DNA of 64,000 nucleotides from G963668605 sp963793625 (GCA_963793625.1 CAWCAT010000030.1:248001-312000); one strand, 5' to 3'. Counted from the stretch's first letter, positions 27,079 to 36,549 are shown. Numbers and translations: made by a program. The notes: generated by a model from the sequence alone, not told the origin.

Positions 27079-29370
27079 ATGAAATCCAATCGGTTAGCGG
27101 TTTTACTAGTCGGCCTGGTCGGTGCCGCTCCGATGTGGTCTCAGAGCGGGGAAGAAGCTGGCCGCGGAGTAGCGCGAATCAGCGTAATGAACGGCGACGT
27201 GTCTGTGCGCCGGGGCGATTCCGGCGAAGTGGTAGCGGCTGCGATCAACGCTCCGTTGGTAGTCGAGGATCGTGTGCTCTCAGGGCCGGGCTCCCGTGCT
27301 GAAATTCAGCTGGACTATGCGAATTTTGTGCGCGTTGGCGCGATGTCGGAAGTTCGCCTGTCGGAGTTGGAATACAACCGTTATCAGGTGCAGATTGCCC
27401 GCGGCACGGTTACGTTCCGCGTACTTCGCGACAGCAAGGCGGAAATTGAAGTAAGTACGCCAAACATCTCCGTACGTCCTCTAAAGAAAGGGACTTATCG
27501 CGTTACGGTGAATGACGACGGTACCACCGCAGTCACCGTCCGAGGCGGGGAAGCCGACATCTATACTCCACGTGGATCTGAGCTGCTGAAATCCGGACGC
27601 ACCATGCTTGCTCGCGGCAGTGCCTCTAATCCGGAGTTCCAGTTGGTGAGTGCCATCCAGCAGGACGAATGGGACCGGTGGAACGATCAGCGTGACCGTG
27701 ATCTAAGTCGTGGGCGCAGTTACGACTACGTCAGCCGCGACATCTACGGCGCAGAAGATCTTGACGACAACGGCACCTGGGTGCAGGCCGACAATTACGG
27801 CTGGGTTTGGGCACCGCGCGTTGCCGTCGGTTGGGCACCTTACCGGGATGGACGCTGGGTTTGGGTGGATTATTACGGTTGGTCCTGGGTCAGCTATGAC
27901 CCCTGGGGCTGGGCACCGTATCACTATGGTCGCTGGTTCAATTCTCCGCGTCACGGTTGGTGCTGGTGGCCGGGCGCCGTGGGTGGGCGCCACCACTGGA
28001 GTCCCGGACTGGTTGCATTCTTTGGATGGGGCGGTCACGGCGGAGGAGTCAGCATCGGATTCGGAAATGTCGGATGGGTGCCGCTCGCTCCGTATGAGAC
28101 CTATCATCCTTGGTACGGTCGCAACTACTACGGCGGATATCACAACAAAACGATTATCAATAACGTGCATGTTGTTAACAACGTGAATGTTACAAACATC
28201 TATAGGAACGCTCGGGTGGCGAATGGAATCACGGGCACCAGCTCCGATCAGTTTGCACGCGGCAATGGCCGCTACAATCGGGTCTCGGAAAATGATATCC
28301 GCTCTGCCAATCTTGCACGAGGACCCTTGCCTGTAACGCCGACCCGAGAGAGCCTGCGCATGAGCAATAGGGAAGTCCGTGCATCCGCTCTGCCGCAGAC
28401 TCGCGAAGACCGAAGCTTCTTCAGCCGCCGGCAGGCGACCAAGGTGGAGAGGGTTCCGTTTGAAGAGCAGCGTCGCGGGATCGAGCAGATTTCCAGGCGG
28501 AGTACTCCGGATGCGGTCCGTACGGCCGAGACTCCAGCAAACCGTGGCGCAGCTTCGAACAATTCGGTGCGGGGCGCTACGGAAAGCGGTTCAAGGCGTG
28601 CCGATCAGTCTTCCAACATCACTGTGTCGCCGCGAAATTCTGCAGTTGAGTCCTCGCAGAGACAGGCAGAGTCTGACCGTCAGAGTGGCTGGCGCAGATT
28701 TGGAACACCGGCGGCAGGCCAGGAGGCCAGGGGAACCTCGAATCGAGTTCCTGCGGCTTCTTCCGGCCGAACCTCAGAACGCGCGGTTGAAAGCAACCGT
28801 TCAGATAGGAGTGACCGCTCGGACAGTGGATGGAAGCGATTCGGCGAGCCCGCGGCCGTAAGGCAATCCGAGCAGCCGTCAACGCGCAGTAACGGAGTGA
28901 CGGAACGCTTTGGTCAGCAAGCTGGCACATCTGAGTCGCGCGGCAACGGTCAGAGCCGGGTCGAACAATCCGCACCGGCCGTTGAGCAAAGGTCACAGCC
29001 GTCGCGATGGGATAGTTGGAATCGGTCTGGCGATGAGCGGCGCGTGGAACAGCCCAGAGTCGAGACGCAGCGCAGTACGCCTCGTATGGATGCGAGCCCT
29101 CGCAGTGAGCGACAGACCCGTAGCAGCGAGCCGATCCGAATCAGCCCGCCGATCGTACAGCAGCGGTCCGCTCCGGCCGTTCAGCAGCAGCGTTCTGCTC
29201 CTGCGGTTCAGCAGCAGCGTTCCGATCCTGCGCCGCGCGCTGAAAGTGCTCCCAGCCGGAGTGAGTCGCGCGGCAACGCGGGGGCATCACGTGAGAGCAG
29301 CGGCGGTCGGGGTAGCTCATCATCTCGCAGTGAATCTCGTGGCGAGTCTCGTGGAGGCCGTGGTCGGTAG
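27079..29370 (+). CDS. FecR-like / DUF6600-type exported protein with long disordered tail
   Basis: Start at ATG 27079 with AAGGAG six bases upstream and a signal peptide (LAVLLVGLVGAAPMWSQ); an upstream GTG at 27058 is less likely. 763 residues. Residues 30-190 are FecR-like: ARISVMNGDVSVRRGDSGEV, FVRVGAMSEVRLSELEYNRY. Residues 200-345 carry an aromatic repeat region (GWVWAPRVAVGWAPYRDGRW, WVDYYGWSWVSYDPWGWAPY) as in DUF6600 proteins. Residues 390-763 are Arg/Ser/Gln-rich and probably disordered, with two copies of a W-R/K-RFG-x-PAA motif and QQRSAPAV repeats. It is not next to a sigma factor or TonB receptor, so it is not a classical FecR regulator. Likely a periplasmic or surface scaffold; function unknown. 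Confidence 0.85.
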   Translation: MKSNRLAVLLVGLVGAAPMWSQSGEEAGRGVARISVMNGDVSVRRGDSGEVVAAAINAPLVVEDRVLSGPGSRAEIQLDYANFVRVGAMSEVRLSELEYNRYQVQIARGTVTFRVLRDSKAEIEVSTPNISVRPLKKGTYRVTVNDDGTTAVTVRGGEADIYTPRGSELLKSGRTMLARGSASNPEFQLVSAIQQDEWDRWNDQRDRDLSRGRSYDYVSRDIYGAEDLDDNGTWVQADNYGWVWAPRVAVGWAPYRDGRWVWVDYYGWSWVSYDPWGWAPYHYGRWFNSPRHGWCWWPGAVGGRHHWSPGLVAFFGWGGHGGGVSIGFGNVGWVPLAPYETYHPWYGRNYYGGYHNKTIINNVHVVNNVNVTNIYRNARVANGITGTSSDQFARGNGRYNRVSENDIRSANLARGPLPVTPTRESLRMSNREVRASALPQTREDRSFFSRRQATKVERVPFEEQRRGIEQISRRSTPDAVRTAETPANRGAASNNSVRGATESGSRRADQSSNITVSPRNSAVESSQRQAESDRQSGWRRFGTPAAGQEARGTSNRVPAASSGRTSERAVESNRSDRSDRSDSGWKRFGEPAAVRQSEQPSTRSNGVTERFGQQAGTSESRGNGQSRVEQSAPAVEQRSQPSRWDSWNRSGDERRVEQPRVETQRSTPRMDASPRSERQTRSSEPIRISPPIVQQRSAPAVQQQRSAPAVQQQRSDPAPRAESAPSRSESRGNAGASRESSGGRGSSSSRSESRGESRGGRGR
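29158..29235 (+). repeat. Short tandem repeat inside the FecR-like gene
   Basis: Three consecutive units of 24, 27 and 27 bases (29158, 29182, 29209) encode QQRSAPAV-type peptides. Unit length differs by one CAG codon, as expected for slippage. The repeat sits in the disordered tail, where copy number could vary without loss of frame. Confidence 0.75.
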
Positions 29371-29400
29371 GTTTGAGCAGAACAGTTTCTTTCTTCCCTT

Positions 29401-29440
29401 GAGGCCTTGGTCCAGTATCCGGATCGGGGCCTCCTTTTTA
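29401..29440 (+). terminator. Rho-independent terminator after the FecR-like gene
   Basis: GAGGCC (29401-29406) pairs with GGCCTC (29428-29433), followed by C and five T. It lies 31 bp after the stop codon. The 21-base loop region is long for a terminator but can form extra pairs. Confidence 0.65.
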
Positions 29441-29819
29441 TTGCCGATTCGCATAGTTGACATAATATATGTTATCGGAAGCGAGTGACAACGAGCCCTA
29501 ATGGGACTCATAAACGACTGAAATCTCACGTTGTGGTAAGTCAACCACACTTTGCAACTAGGAGGATTCCTCAACTTATTGATACTACGTGACCTCCCGA
29601 AACTGACGAACAGATATTTTCATCCCCTTCAAATCCAGCGTGCCAGTTCCGCCACACTCGATGCCCACGATCAGACACTTTCATCAGTTAACAAGTTGAA
29701 AACACGCTTGCAAAATTCCGCGCGATCTGTTAGGTCTAACTCTTGACCTTTTCGCGTTGGCGATTCGGAGACCTTTTTACCAACGCAGGTAAACCACTAT
29801 TCAGAGGAGGTTGGAAGTC
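29441..29819. other. Intergenic stretch between FecR-like and TPR genes
   Basis: About 380 bases, AT-richer than the neighbouring genes. It holds a small hairpin (TGTGGT at 29532-29537 with ACCACA at 29544-29549) and a consensus-like TTGACA at 29457-29462 without a convincing -10 box. A 64-codon frame from TTG 29552 has no protein-like features. No RNA gene was recognised. Confidence 0.4.
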
Positions 29820-30440
29820 ATGCACAAGGCATCCAGAAGCGCAGTATCTGCCGGAGCGTCCGCGACCTCGAAGAGCATAAAGCCAGCCCCCATCCGCACA
29901 AATACTTTAAAGAAGGCCGCCACGCCATCCGCGCCGCCGACTGCAAAGCGGGCTCCGCGGGCGGACCCGACAGCGGCTGCGCTCAAGGAGTACGAAGCCG
30001 CAGTGGCACTGTTCCACGCTGGCGAGTTCAAGGAAGCAAAGAAGCGTTTTGAACACCTGGCTGAAGGGGCTTCCCACGAACTCGCGTATTCGGCACGGCT
30101 ACATGCCCGCCTATGCGATCAGCGCATGACGCGGCGTGAAATACGGCCAATCAGCGCCGAAGAACATTATCACTACGGCATCACACTACTGAATGAAAAG
30201 AAACTGGAAGATGCCAGACAGCAATTCGAAAAAGCGTTGAGCATGGCCCCCGCCGCCGACCACGTCCACTACGCCTACGCTCTGTGCCTCGGTTTGAAGG
30301 GCGAACTCGCCGGAGCATACCAGCACTTACGGCGCGCAATTGAGTTGCAGCCCCGCAACCGCAGCATGGCGCGAAACGATCCCGATTTCGCCGAGCTTTG
30401 CAGAAAGACACCGCTCAATGAGTTACTCTCAAGACAGTAG
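29820..30440 (+). CDS. Tetratricopeptide-repeat protein
   Basis: 206 residues from ATG 29820, preceded by a near-perfect ribosome binding site (AGAGGAGGTT). Residues 1-55 are Ala/Pro/Lys-rich and likely flexible. TPR motifs follow: EYEAAVALFHAGEFKEAKKR, HYHYGITLLNEKKLEDARQQ, FEKALSMAPAADHVHYAYAL, AYQHLRRAIELQPRN. No signal peptide, so probably a cytoplasmic scaffold. It precedes yvcK by 33 bp on the same strand and may share its transcript. The strong ribosome site suggests high expression. Confidence 0.82.
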   Translation: MHKASRSAVSAGASATSKSIKPAPIRTNTLKKAATPSAPPTAKRAPRADPTAAALKEYEAAVALFHAGEFKEAKKRFEHLAEGASHELAYSARLHARLCDQRMTRREIRPISAEEHYHYGITLLNEKKLEDARQQFEKALSMAPAADHVHYAYALCLGLKGELAGAYQHLRRAIELQPRNRSMARNDPDFAELCRKTPLNELLSRQ

Positions 30441-30473
30441 GATCCGGAGTAGCGGATCACTTCTTGGAGAATA

Positions 30474-31520
30474 GTGACCAAAGAGCCACTGAGAATCGTT
30501 GCCATCGGCGGCGGCACAGGCCTATCCACGCTTTTGCATGGTCTGAAACGGCGTATCCTGAATCCGGAAACTTCGCTGGGCAGCCAAGGCCGCAAACTCG
30601 AGATTACAGCCATCGTAACGGTAACCGACGACGGCGGCAGTTCCGGCCGTCTGCGCCGCGAATTCGATGTACTCCCGCCGGGCGATATACGCAACTGTAT
30701 GGTCGCCTTATCCGAAGACGAAGGGCTGCTTTCCCAACTCTTTCAATACAGATTTCCTAACGGCGCAGGTCTTAAAAACCACAGTTTCGGGAACCTGTTC
30801 TTAACCGCTCTATCTAATATGATGGGCGATTTTCCCAGTGCTGTGAAAGTGTCCTCTGAGATCCTCGCGAGCGTCGGCCGAATCTACCCGTCCACCGGTG
30901 CAAACGTAGTACTGCGCGCCACGCTCGAAGACGGCAGCACCGTGAGCGGCGAGACGCGAATCAGCCGCAGCAAAAGCAGAATTGAACGAATCGAACTGGA
31001 GCCGAAGCGCTGCAAGCCGATGAAGGAATCGCTACAAGCGATCGCGGAAGCAGATTTGATTTCACTCGGGCCTGGCTCGCTGTTCACAAGCATCGTGCCA
31101 AACCTGCTGGTGGAAGGCATTCCGAACGCGATTCGCCGGTCACCGGCAGTCAAGGCCTGCTTTGTCAACCTGATGTGGCAGCCCGGGGAAACTACTGGGT
31201 TCAGCGCCGCCGATCATGTCCGGGCAATCGAGAAGCACGCTCGTGGAGGTCTGCTGGATGTGGCTGTGGTGAACACCACATGCATCTCCCCTGCCCTTAA
31301 AAAGCGCTATGCCGCGGAACGCGCCATGCCCGTGGAGACGGATCACGAGGCGCTCGAAAAACTGGGCGTTTCAGTTATTGCGCGCGACCTGTTGGCAAAG
31401 TCCGCCAAAGTCCGCCATGACTCAGATGCCATCGCCGCTGTTGCACTGGAACTGGCCGCTGCCGGACGGCGCCGGCGCGTAAAAGACGCCCTTCAATCAG
31501 ACCCCCTCGCGCGTTCATAA
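30474..31520 (+). CDS. yvcK: YvcK/GlmR-like (CofD-fold) morphogenesis and carbon-partition protein
   Basis: 348 residues from GTG 30474 with TTGGAGA upstream. CofD/YvcK signatures: VAIGGGTGLSTLLHGLKR, VTDDGGSSGRLRREFDVLPP, GDIRNCMVALS, NHSFGNLFLTALSNM, and ISLGPGSLFTSIVPNLLV. In Bacillus the homolog (YvcK/GlmR) binds UDP-GlcNAc and stimulates GlmS, steering carbon into cell-wall precursors. Here it lies 13 bp before glmU, which makes UDP-GlcNAc, a layout that fits that role. CofD itself is less likely because no F420 genes are present. Confidence 0.9.
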   Translation: MTKEPLRIVAIGGGTGLSTLLHGLKRRILNPETSLGSQGRKLEITAIVTVTDDGGSSGRLRREFDVLPPGDIRNCMVALSEDEGLLSQLFQYRFPNGAGLKNHSFGNLFLTALSNMMGDFPSAVKVSSEILASVGRIYPSTGANVVLRATLEDGSTVSGETRISRSKSRIERIELEPKRCKPMKESLQAIAEADLISLGPGSLFTSIVPNLLVEGIPNAIRRSPAVKACFVNLMWQPGETTGFSAADHVRAIEKHARGGLLDVAVVNTTCISPALKKRYAAERAMPVETDHEALEKLGVSVIARDLLAKSAKVRHDSDAIAAVALELAAAGRRRRVKDALQSDPLARS

Positions 31521-31533
31521 TAGAGAGTTAAAT

Positions 31534-32922
31534 ATGGAACAGAATGTGACCGTTGTCATTCTTGCGGCCGGGCTCGGTACGCGCATGCGATCCAAGCAGG
31601 CCAAGGTCCTGCATCAGGCCGGCGGACTCACGCTGATTGAGCACGTCGTCAACAGCGCTAGCGTGATTGCGCCCCTGGATCGCATTTTTGCGGTGATCGG
31701 GCATCAGGCTGAAAAGGTTCAGCAAACACTCGCACAGCGCGGTATCGGCTTCGTCCAACAGCAGGAACAGAAGGGCACTGGCCACGCGCTGGCAATGTGC
31801 CGCGAACAGGTGGAACCGCTTGGCGGGTTGCTCGTCGTGCTCTACGGTGACTGTCCGTTGCTCTCGCCGAAGACGTTGAAAGAACTCGTGCAGCGCCAGG
31901 CCGCATCGACTGCTGCTGCCACGGTGATCACGACCATTCTTCCCGATCCAACTGGCTATGGCAGAATCCTCGTGGATGAGGACGGCAACGTGCGCGCGAT
32001 TGTCGAGCAAAAGGCCGCGACGCCCCAACAGCTTGCGGTTCGCGAAATTAACTCCGGGATTTATTGCTTCCGCTCCGATCTGCTCTGGCAACACATCGGC
32101 AGCATCGTCCCGAACAATCCGGTTAACGAGTACTACCTGACCGACATTGTCGAACTGTTCCGCAACGCCGGCCAGAACGTCGGGATACTGCGCCTTGATG
32201 ATCCAAGCGAAGTGCTCGGGATCAACTCGCGGGTTGAGTTGGCCGAAGTCGACAACCTTTTCCGCCAGCGCAAAGTGCGGCAATTGATGATCGACGGCGT
32301 AACGATTCGCAAACCGGAAACGGTCACGATTGATACGCAGGTGCGGATCGGGATTGACACGGTGGTTGAGCCATTCGCGCAGATTCTGGGTAACACCGTT
32401 ATTGGTGAAGACTGCCGGATCGGTGCGTCGAGCATCATTCAGGATTCGCAACTGGAAGACAACGTGGACATTCTTCCATTCACCAGCATCGGCACATCGC
32501 ACGTCGGCGCAGGCGCCAGCCTTGGACCGTACGCGCGTCTGCGCATGGAAAATGACGTGGGCCCGGGCGCGCATATTGGCAACTTCGTCGAACTGAAAAA
32601 GACCAAGTTCGCCGCGGGCGCCAAGGCGGGGCATCTCGCCTATCTCGGCGATTCGACCATCGGAGAAAACGTCAACATCGGTGCGGGCACGATCACGTGC
32701 AACTACGATGGCGCGAAAAAGCACGGGACCATAATCGGTGACGACGCGTTTATCGGAAGTAATTCGACGCTCGTGGCGCCAGTCGAAATCGGCTCGGGAG
32801 GCTACGTCGCGGCGGGATCCGTGATTACCGACTCCGTACCCGCCGACTCGCTGGCACTCGGCCGCGCCCGCGAAGTGATCAAAGAAGGCTGGGCCAAAAG
32901 ACGCCGCGAGGCAAAAGCGTAA
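31534..32922 (+). CDS. glmU: Bifunctional GlmU: GlcN-1-P acetyltransferase / GlcNAc-1-P uridylyltransferase
   Basis: 462 residues. The N-terminal uridylyltransferase (1-230) has VVILAAGLGTRMRSKQAKVL, VVLYGDCPLLS and EINSGIYCFRSDLLW. The C-terminal left-handed beta-helix (about 250-455) shows hexapeptide repeats and acetyltransferase residues in GPYARLRMENDVGPGAHIGN, FVELKKTKFAAGAKAGHLAY and GTITCNYDGAKKHGT. It carries out the last two steps of UDP-GlcNAc synthesis for peptidoglycan and LPS. Full length and frame. Follows yvcK closely; probably one operon. Confidence 0.96.
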   Translation: MEQNVTVVILAAGLGTRMRSKQAKVLHQAGGLTLIEHVVNSASVIAPLDRIFAVIGHQAEKVQQTLAQRGIGFVQQQEQKGTGHALAMCREQVEPLGGLLVVLYGDCPLLSPKTLKELVQRQAASTAAATVITTILPDPTGYGRILVDEDGNVRAIVEQKAATPQQLAVREINSGIYCFRSDLLWQHIGSIVPNNPVNEYYLTDIVELFRNAGQNVGILRLDDPSEVLGINSRVELAEVDNLFRQRKVRQLMIDGVTIRKPETVTIDTQVRIGIDTVVEPFAQILGNTVIGEDCRIGASSIIQDSQLEDNVDILPFTSIGTSHVGAGASLGPYARLRMENDVGPGAHIGNFVELKKTKFAAGAKAGHLAYLGDSTIGENVNIGAGTITCNYDGAKKHGTIIGDDAFIGSNSTLVAPVEIGSGGYVAAGSVITDSVPADSLALGRAREVIKEGWAKRRREAKA

Positions 32923-32926
32923 AACT

Positions 32927-33835
32927 CTACATCGGCAGAAGCGCGAGCAGTTTGTCGATCAGCTCATCGGGGATCACAGCGTCTAGCGTGACGTCGCGCT
33001 GTTTCTGTTCCACCTTGATCGCGTCATAGACCCGCAGCAGGTCATTGCGATCTGTTGGCGTGTTGAGGCGGCCGAGGCCAATGATGCCTTTCAGCGCGGT
33101 CGCGAGTTGATTCGCGTCCTGATCCGTCGCCGCGATTCCCCTGCCCTGTATGTGCAGTTCGCGCGAAAGATCGGCGGAGACCATCATCTGCTGCAGCGAA
33201 GAATAAATTTTGCCGAGGTTCGCCAGATTACCTTCCTTAGGAATTCCGAGCGCGGAGGTATTTTGCCCGCCGAGCGCGACCATCCAGAGTTGACTTCCGT
33301 TTGGAATCATCGCGAGAGCGTCTTTAAGCGCCGGCGCGAGGGTGGTCTCGTTACGATGATCAATGATGTACATCAGCGCATCGACTTTGCCGGCAATCGC
33401 CGTGGTGGGGTTCAGGAACGCAATCGCACCTTCGGTTCGGCCGATCAGGTTCGTGCCTTTGTACGTGATGCGTTCGGCGCCTTCGATCTGGATGCGCGGT
33501 TCCATACCCATCTCGGAAAATTTGCCGCGCGCCATGATAACGCTGTGTTTGCCGGTGGATGCGACCAGCACCTGCCACAAGGCCTTACGCGGATCGATGC
33601 CGGTTTTCTTGACCAGGTCATCGACTGCTGGCAACTCGCGCGACGCAAAGTGCTTCTGGTATAGCGCGGACTTCTGCAATTCGTCCATACGCACACCGGC
33701 GAGCATAATCGTGTCGGTTGGCACCAGTGTCAACAGCGCCGGATCGATGTACAACGGGCGGGCGGCCTCTTTCGATTTGCATCCTGCGACAAAGAGAGCG
33801 AGGCTCACGACAACAATCATTAGAAGTTTGCGCAT
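32927..33835 (-). CDS. Lipoprotein of unknown function, last gene of an ABC exporter operon
   Basis: 302 residues with a lipoprotein signal (LMIVVVSLALFVAGC; Cys at about position 19). The mature part begins with a Lys/Glu-rich linker and PLYIDPALLTLVPTDTIMLA, then alternating beta and helix to DELIDKLLALLPM. I do not recognise the family, though the pattern resembles DUF3352-like soil-bacterial lipoproteins. Its ATG overlaps the stop of the ABC permease (TAATG), so it is co-translated with the exporter and may act with it on the periplasmic side. Confidence 0.7.
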   Translation of the reverse strand: MRKLLMIVVVSLALFVAGCKSKEAARPLYIDPALLTLVPTDTIMLAGVRMDELQKSALYQKHFASRELPAVDDLVKKTGIDPRKALWQVLVASTGKHSVIMARGKFSEMGMEPRIQIEGAERITYKGTNLIGRTEGAIAFLNPTTAIAGKVDALMYIIDHRNETTLAPALKDALAMIPNGSQLWMVALGGQNTSALGIPKEGNLANLGKIYSSLQQMMVSADLSRELHIQGRGIAATDQDANQLATALKGIIGLGRLNTPTDRNDLLRVYDAIKVEQKQRDVTLDAVIPDELIDKLLALLPM

Positions 33836-34659
33836 TAGAAATCCCGTTTGGAAAATACGATCAGGCCTGCGGAAAGAACGATCACGGCGAATGCCGCGGA
33901 TGACCAGAGTGGTGCGTAGCTTTCCACGGTGCGGTCAAAAACAAAATCGAGCGTCATGCGTCCGATGTCATAAACCTTCGGCAGCGCGTAATAAAGTCCG
34001 CGCCAGATATCGCGCGTCCATTCCGATGAGAGCAACCGCTCCATCACCGTTTTTTGCGCGAGTATCGGACTCAGCAGCATCACCGCCACCGTGATCATGG
34101 TCGAAAGCGCCGAGCTTTCAAACAACACGCCCATCAGGATTACTATGCTCAGCAGCACCGCGAAGGTGAACATTGTTGAAGCTATGGTGAGCAGGAAGGC
34201 TTTCGGCCACAATCCGGTTTTCCATCCGAGGATGATCCAGACGCCGAGTACGAGGTAGGCGATGTTGCAACCGACCACCAGAACGTTTCCGATATAGCGT
34301 CCCAGAATGATATGCGTGCGGCGCACCGGTTTTGAAAGCAGCAATTCAATACGGCCCGCTTCGAGCACGCTCGGAATCAAGCCTGAAGAGGCAAACACAG
34401 CCAGGAACATGCCCCAGGTGTAAAGAAACGTCGCGATGCCGGCCTGCGCCTGCCGTACGATTTTGCCAACTTCCATGCCTTTCGGGTTGGTCTGTCCTAA
34501 CAACGTGATTGTTGCGACCGCGCCTTGAACGATGTCAATCTTCAGCAGGAACAAGAAGAACCCGATCATCAGGGTGGAGAGCGCAAACAGACCCCAGAAG
34601 ATTTTGCGCGCAAGCGCTTCACGGAAAGTGTCAACCACGAGCGCGAGGGTTGTCCTCAT
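33835..34659 (-). CDS. ABC-2 type transporter permease
   Basis: 274 residues with six hydrophobic segments (for example IFWGLFALSTLMIGFFLFLL, IGNVLVVGCNIAYLVLGVWI, SSAAFAVIVLSAGLIVFSKR). Typical of ABC-2 permeases of the NatB/CcmB-like kind. It overlaps the ATPase gene (ATGA) and the lipoprotein gene. Together with the ATPase it forms an exporter; substrate unknown. Confidence 0.85.
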   Translation of the reverse strand: MRTTLALVVDTFREALARKIFWGLFALSTLMIGFFLFLLKIDIVQGAVATITLLGQTNPKGMEVGKIVRQAQAGIATFLYTWGMFLAVFASSGLIPSVLEAGRIELLLSKPVRRTHIILGRYIGNVLVVGCNIAYLVLGVWIILGWKTGLWPKAFLLTIASTMFTFAVLLSIVILMGVLFESSALSTMITVAVMLLSPILAQKTVMERLLSSEWTRDIWRGLYYALPKVYDIGRMTLDFVFDRTVESYAPLWSSAAFAVIVLSAGLIVFSKRDF

Positions 34660-35585
34660 GACTTCCCTTCCACGGTTTTGATGAAAATTTCTTCAAGCGT
34701 GCTCGCAGTCGGAATGATCGATTCAATCTCGCAGTGTTCCGCACGCAGTGTATCGAGGGCTACATTCAATACGTCGCGATCAGCCAGTTGGAAAGTTGTC
34801 AGGCCATCGTTCCTGGAAACAGCTGAAGACGCTGGGCTGAGGGTTTCGATAAGGCGCTCCGGAACGTTAGACGCACTCAAGCGATAGCCCTTTGCGGCCG
34901 TAAGATCTTTCACCTTGCCTGTGAGCGCAACCTTGCCGCGATTTAAAATCGCGACGTCCTTGCAGAACAGTTCCACTTCCACCAACAGGTGCGAGTTGAT
35001 AAAAACGGTCACGCCCCGTTGCTCGAGTTCCTGCAGAATTTCGCGAATCTGAATGCGGCCAACCGGATCAACGCCATCCGAGGGTTCGTCCAGAATCAGC
35101 AGGCGTGGATAGTGCATCATGGCCTGCGCAAGGCCCAGTCGCTGCAGCATGCCTTTGGAATACTTGCCGATGCGAAACTCGCCCCATTTCTCCAAACCTA
35201 CCAGGGCCAATAGCTCGGGAATGCGTTTCTTGCGGTCGCGTGAAGGCATGCCGGAGAGCGCTGCATAGAAGTCGAGCATGCCTGTGCCAGTGAAGTAGGT
35301 TGGGAAGCGATGGTTTTCAGGTAGGTAACCAACTGGCACTCGCGCATCAATCTCGCAAGCGTGCTTGCCGAAAATCATTGCGGAACCGCGCGTCGGATGC
35401 GTGGCCGAAAGCAGCATTTTAACGAAGGTGGTTTTGCCTGCGCCGTTCGGTCCGAGGAAGCCGAACGTGCTGCCGGGCGCAACGTTGAGCGAAACGCCAT
35501 CGACGGCGCAAAACTCACGCCGCCGCAGTGGGGTTCGGAAGACCTTGGTCAATTCCAGCGTTTCGATCGCGAAGTCAGATGGCAT
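34656..35585 (-). CDS. ABC transporter ATPase (NatA/CcmA-like)
   Basis: 309 residues. Walker A FLGPNGAGKTT, Q-loop region VGYLPENHRFPTYFTG, signature YSKGMLQRLGLAQAMM, Walker B LLILDEPSDGVDPVGRI, H-loop INSHLLVEVE. A C-terminal domain of about 90 residues (LSASNVPERLIETL onward) is the usual regulatory tail of DrrA/NatA ATPases. It drives the permease encoded by the overlapping downstream gene. Confidence 0.9.
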   Translation of the reverse strand: MPSDFAIETLELTKVFRTPLRRREFCAVDGVSLNVAPGSTFGFLGPNGAGKTTFVKMLLSATHPTRGSAMIFGKHACEIDARVPVGYLPENHRFPTYFTGTGMLDFYAALSGMPSRDRKKRIPELLALVGLEKWGEFRIGKYSKGMLQRLGLAQAMMHYPRLLILDEPSDGVDPVGRIQIREILQELEQRGVTVFINSHLLVEVELFCKDVAILNRGKVALTGKVKDLTAAKGYRLSASNVPERLIETLSPASSAVSRNDGLTTFQLADRDVLNVALDTLRAEHCEIESIIPTASTLEEIFIKTVEGKS

Positions 35586-35617
35586 CAGACGTTTGTCAGT
35601 ACCATTGTAAGGCTTGC

Positions 35618-36458
35618 CTACGCGCTGCTCACGAACGGCAGTGCTTCAGCGCGATCCCAGCGATCTTCGAAGAGCCCTTTCAGTGCCTCAGAGAGGCCGG
35701 GGTGATCGAACACGAGCGAAGTCCAGGTCTGCTTCGTGATCACGGGATCGAGCAGCGCAATCAGTCCGCGGCGGCCGTCGAAAAGCGCCATCTTCAGTGG
35801 CACGGAAGGCGCTGTGCGCACTTCCACACCAATGTGGATGTACTCTACCAAACGCGCGCGATGCTCTTCATCGAGTGCTCCGCTTTCAAGCAGCAGCCGG
35901 CATTTCACACCGCGCGCAAAAGCTTGCCGCACCAGCGTTTCATCGAACGGATCCACTGCATAGGGTGGACGCGAAAACTCAATGTATTCCGATTTTGCAT
36001 CCACCAGCATGCGACGGTAGAGCGCGGCGGTTTGCGTGGGATCGCTCACGATTTGCAGGAAGTCGAGAGTGCCCCGCCCTTCCTTGCCCTCGGAATACGC
36101 TGCGTTTAGATCGTCCACGAGGCCTGAGGCCAGGCGTGCCTGCTCGGTCAACTCATGTTGAATTTGCTGCGAGCGTCGTGACAGATACCCGGGCAGCGCC
36201 AAAGCGGGTTCTACTGCGGAGAACAGTTTGGTTTTCTCCTGAACAACCTGCGCAAAGCCTTTCTCGACAAGGCTATCGAGCACCTCATAAATCTTCTGGC
36301 GCGGCACATGCGCGCGGGCAGCCAGTTCCAACGCCTTAAATCTGGGGTGCCCTATCGAGCACCAGATACGAGCGGGCTTCATACGCGTTCAGCCCAACGC
36401 TCTGTAACTTCTTCCAGAACCGCTGAAATTCCATCTCAGATAGGTCGCGGATCATCAT
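35618..36458 (-). CDS. TrmB-family transcriptional regulator (one frame break)
   Basis: N-terminus from ATG 36458: MMIRDLSEMEFQRFWKKLQ, then VGLNAYEARSYLVL, the start of the TrmB winged helix. One extra base near 36,350 shifts to the frame reading ALELAARAHVPRQKIYEVLD, SLVEKGFAQVVQ, then a coiled coil and a TrmB effector domain (IEFSRPPYAVDPFDETLVRQ, FDGRRGLIALLDP). The 841-base span is 3n+1, as expected. About 279 residues when repaired. TrmB proteins sense sugars or other ligands. This one heads an operon with the ABC exporter and lipoprotein and is divergent from the MoxR/VWA pair, so it could regulate both directions. Confidence 0.8.
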
Positions 36459-36549
36459 ATAAGCAATTGGCCTTAACAATATCAAAATTCGAAGGGCCAG
36501 GGGCGACGGTTGCTGGTGTAAAATTTAGACAGTACTGGGAGGCGAGCGA

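Noticed and set aside
29158..29235. CRISPR-like array
   Set aside because: Units are contiguous, without spacers, and encode in-frame peptide repeats of the FecR-like protein.
29552..29746. 64-codon TTG-initiated frame between the FecR-like and TPR genes
   Set aside because: It follows an AGGAGG-like sequence, but the spacing is long and the peptide has no signal, hydrophobic core or family features.
31528..32724. 398-codon minus-strand frame opposite glmU
   Set aside because: Shadow of the periodic GlmU hexapeptide repeats; no start context and no family resemblance.
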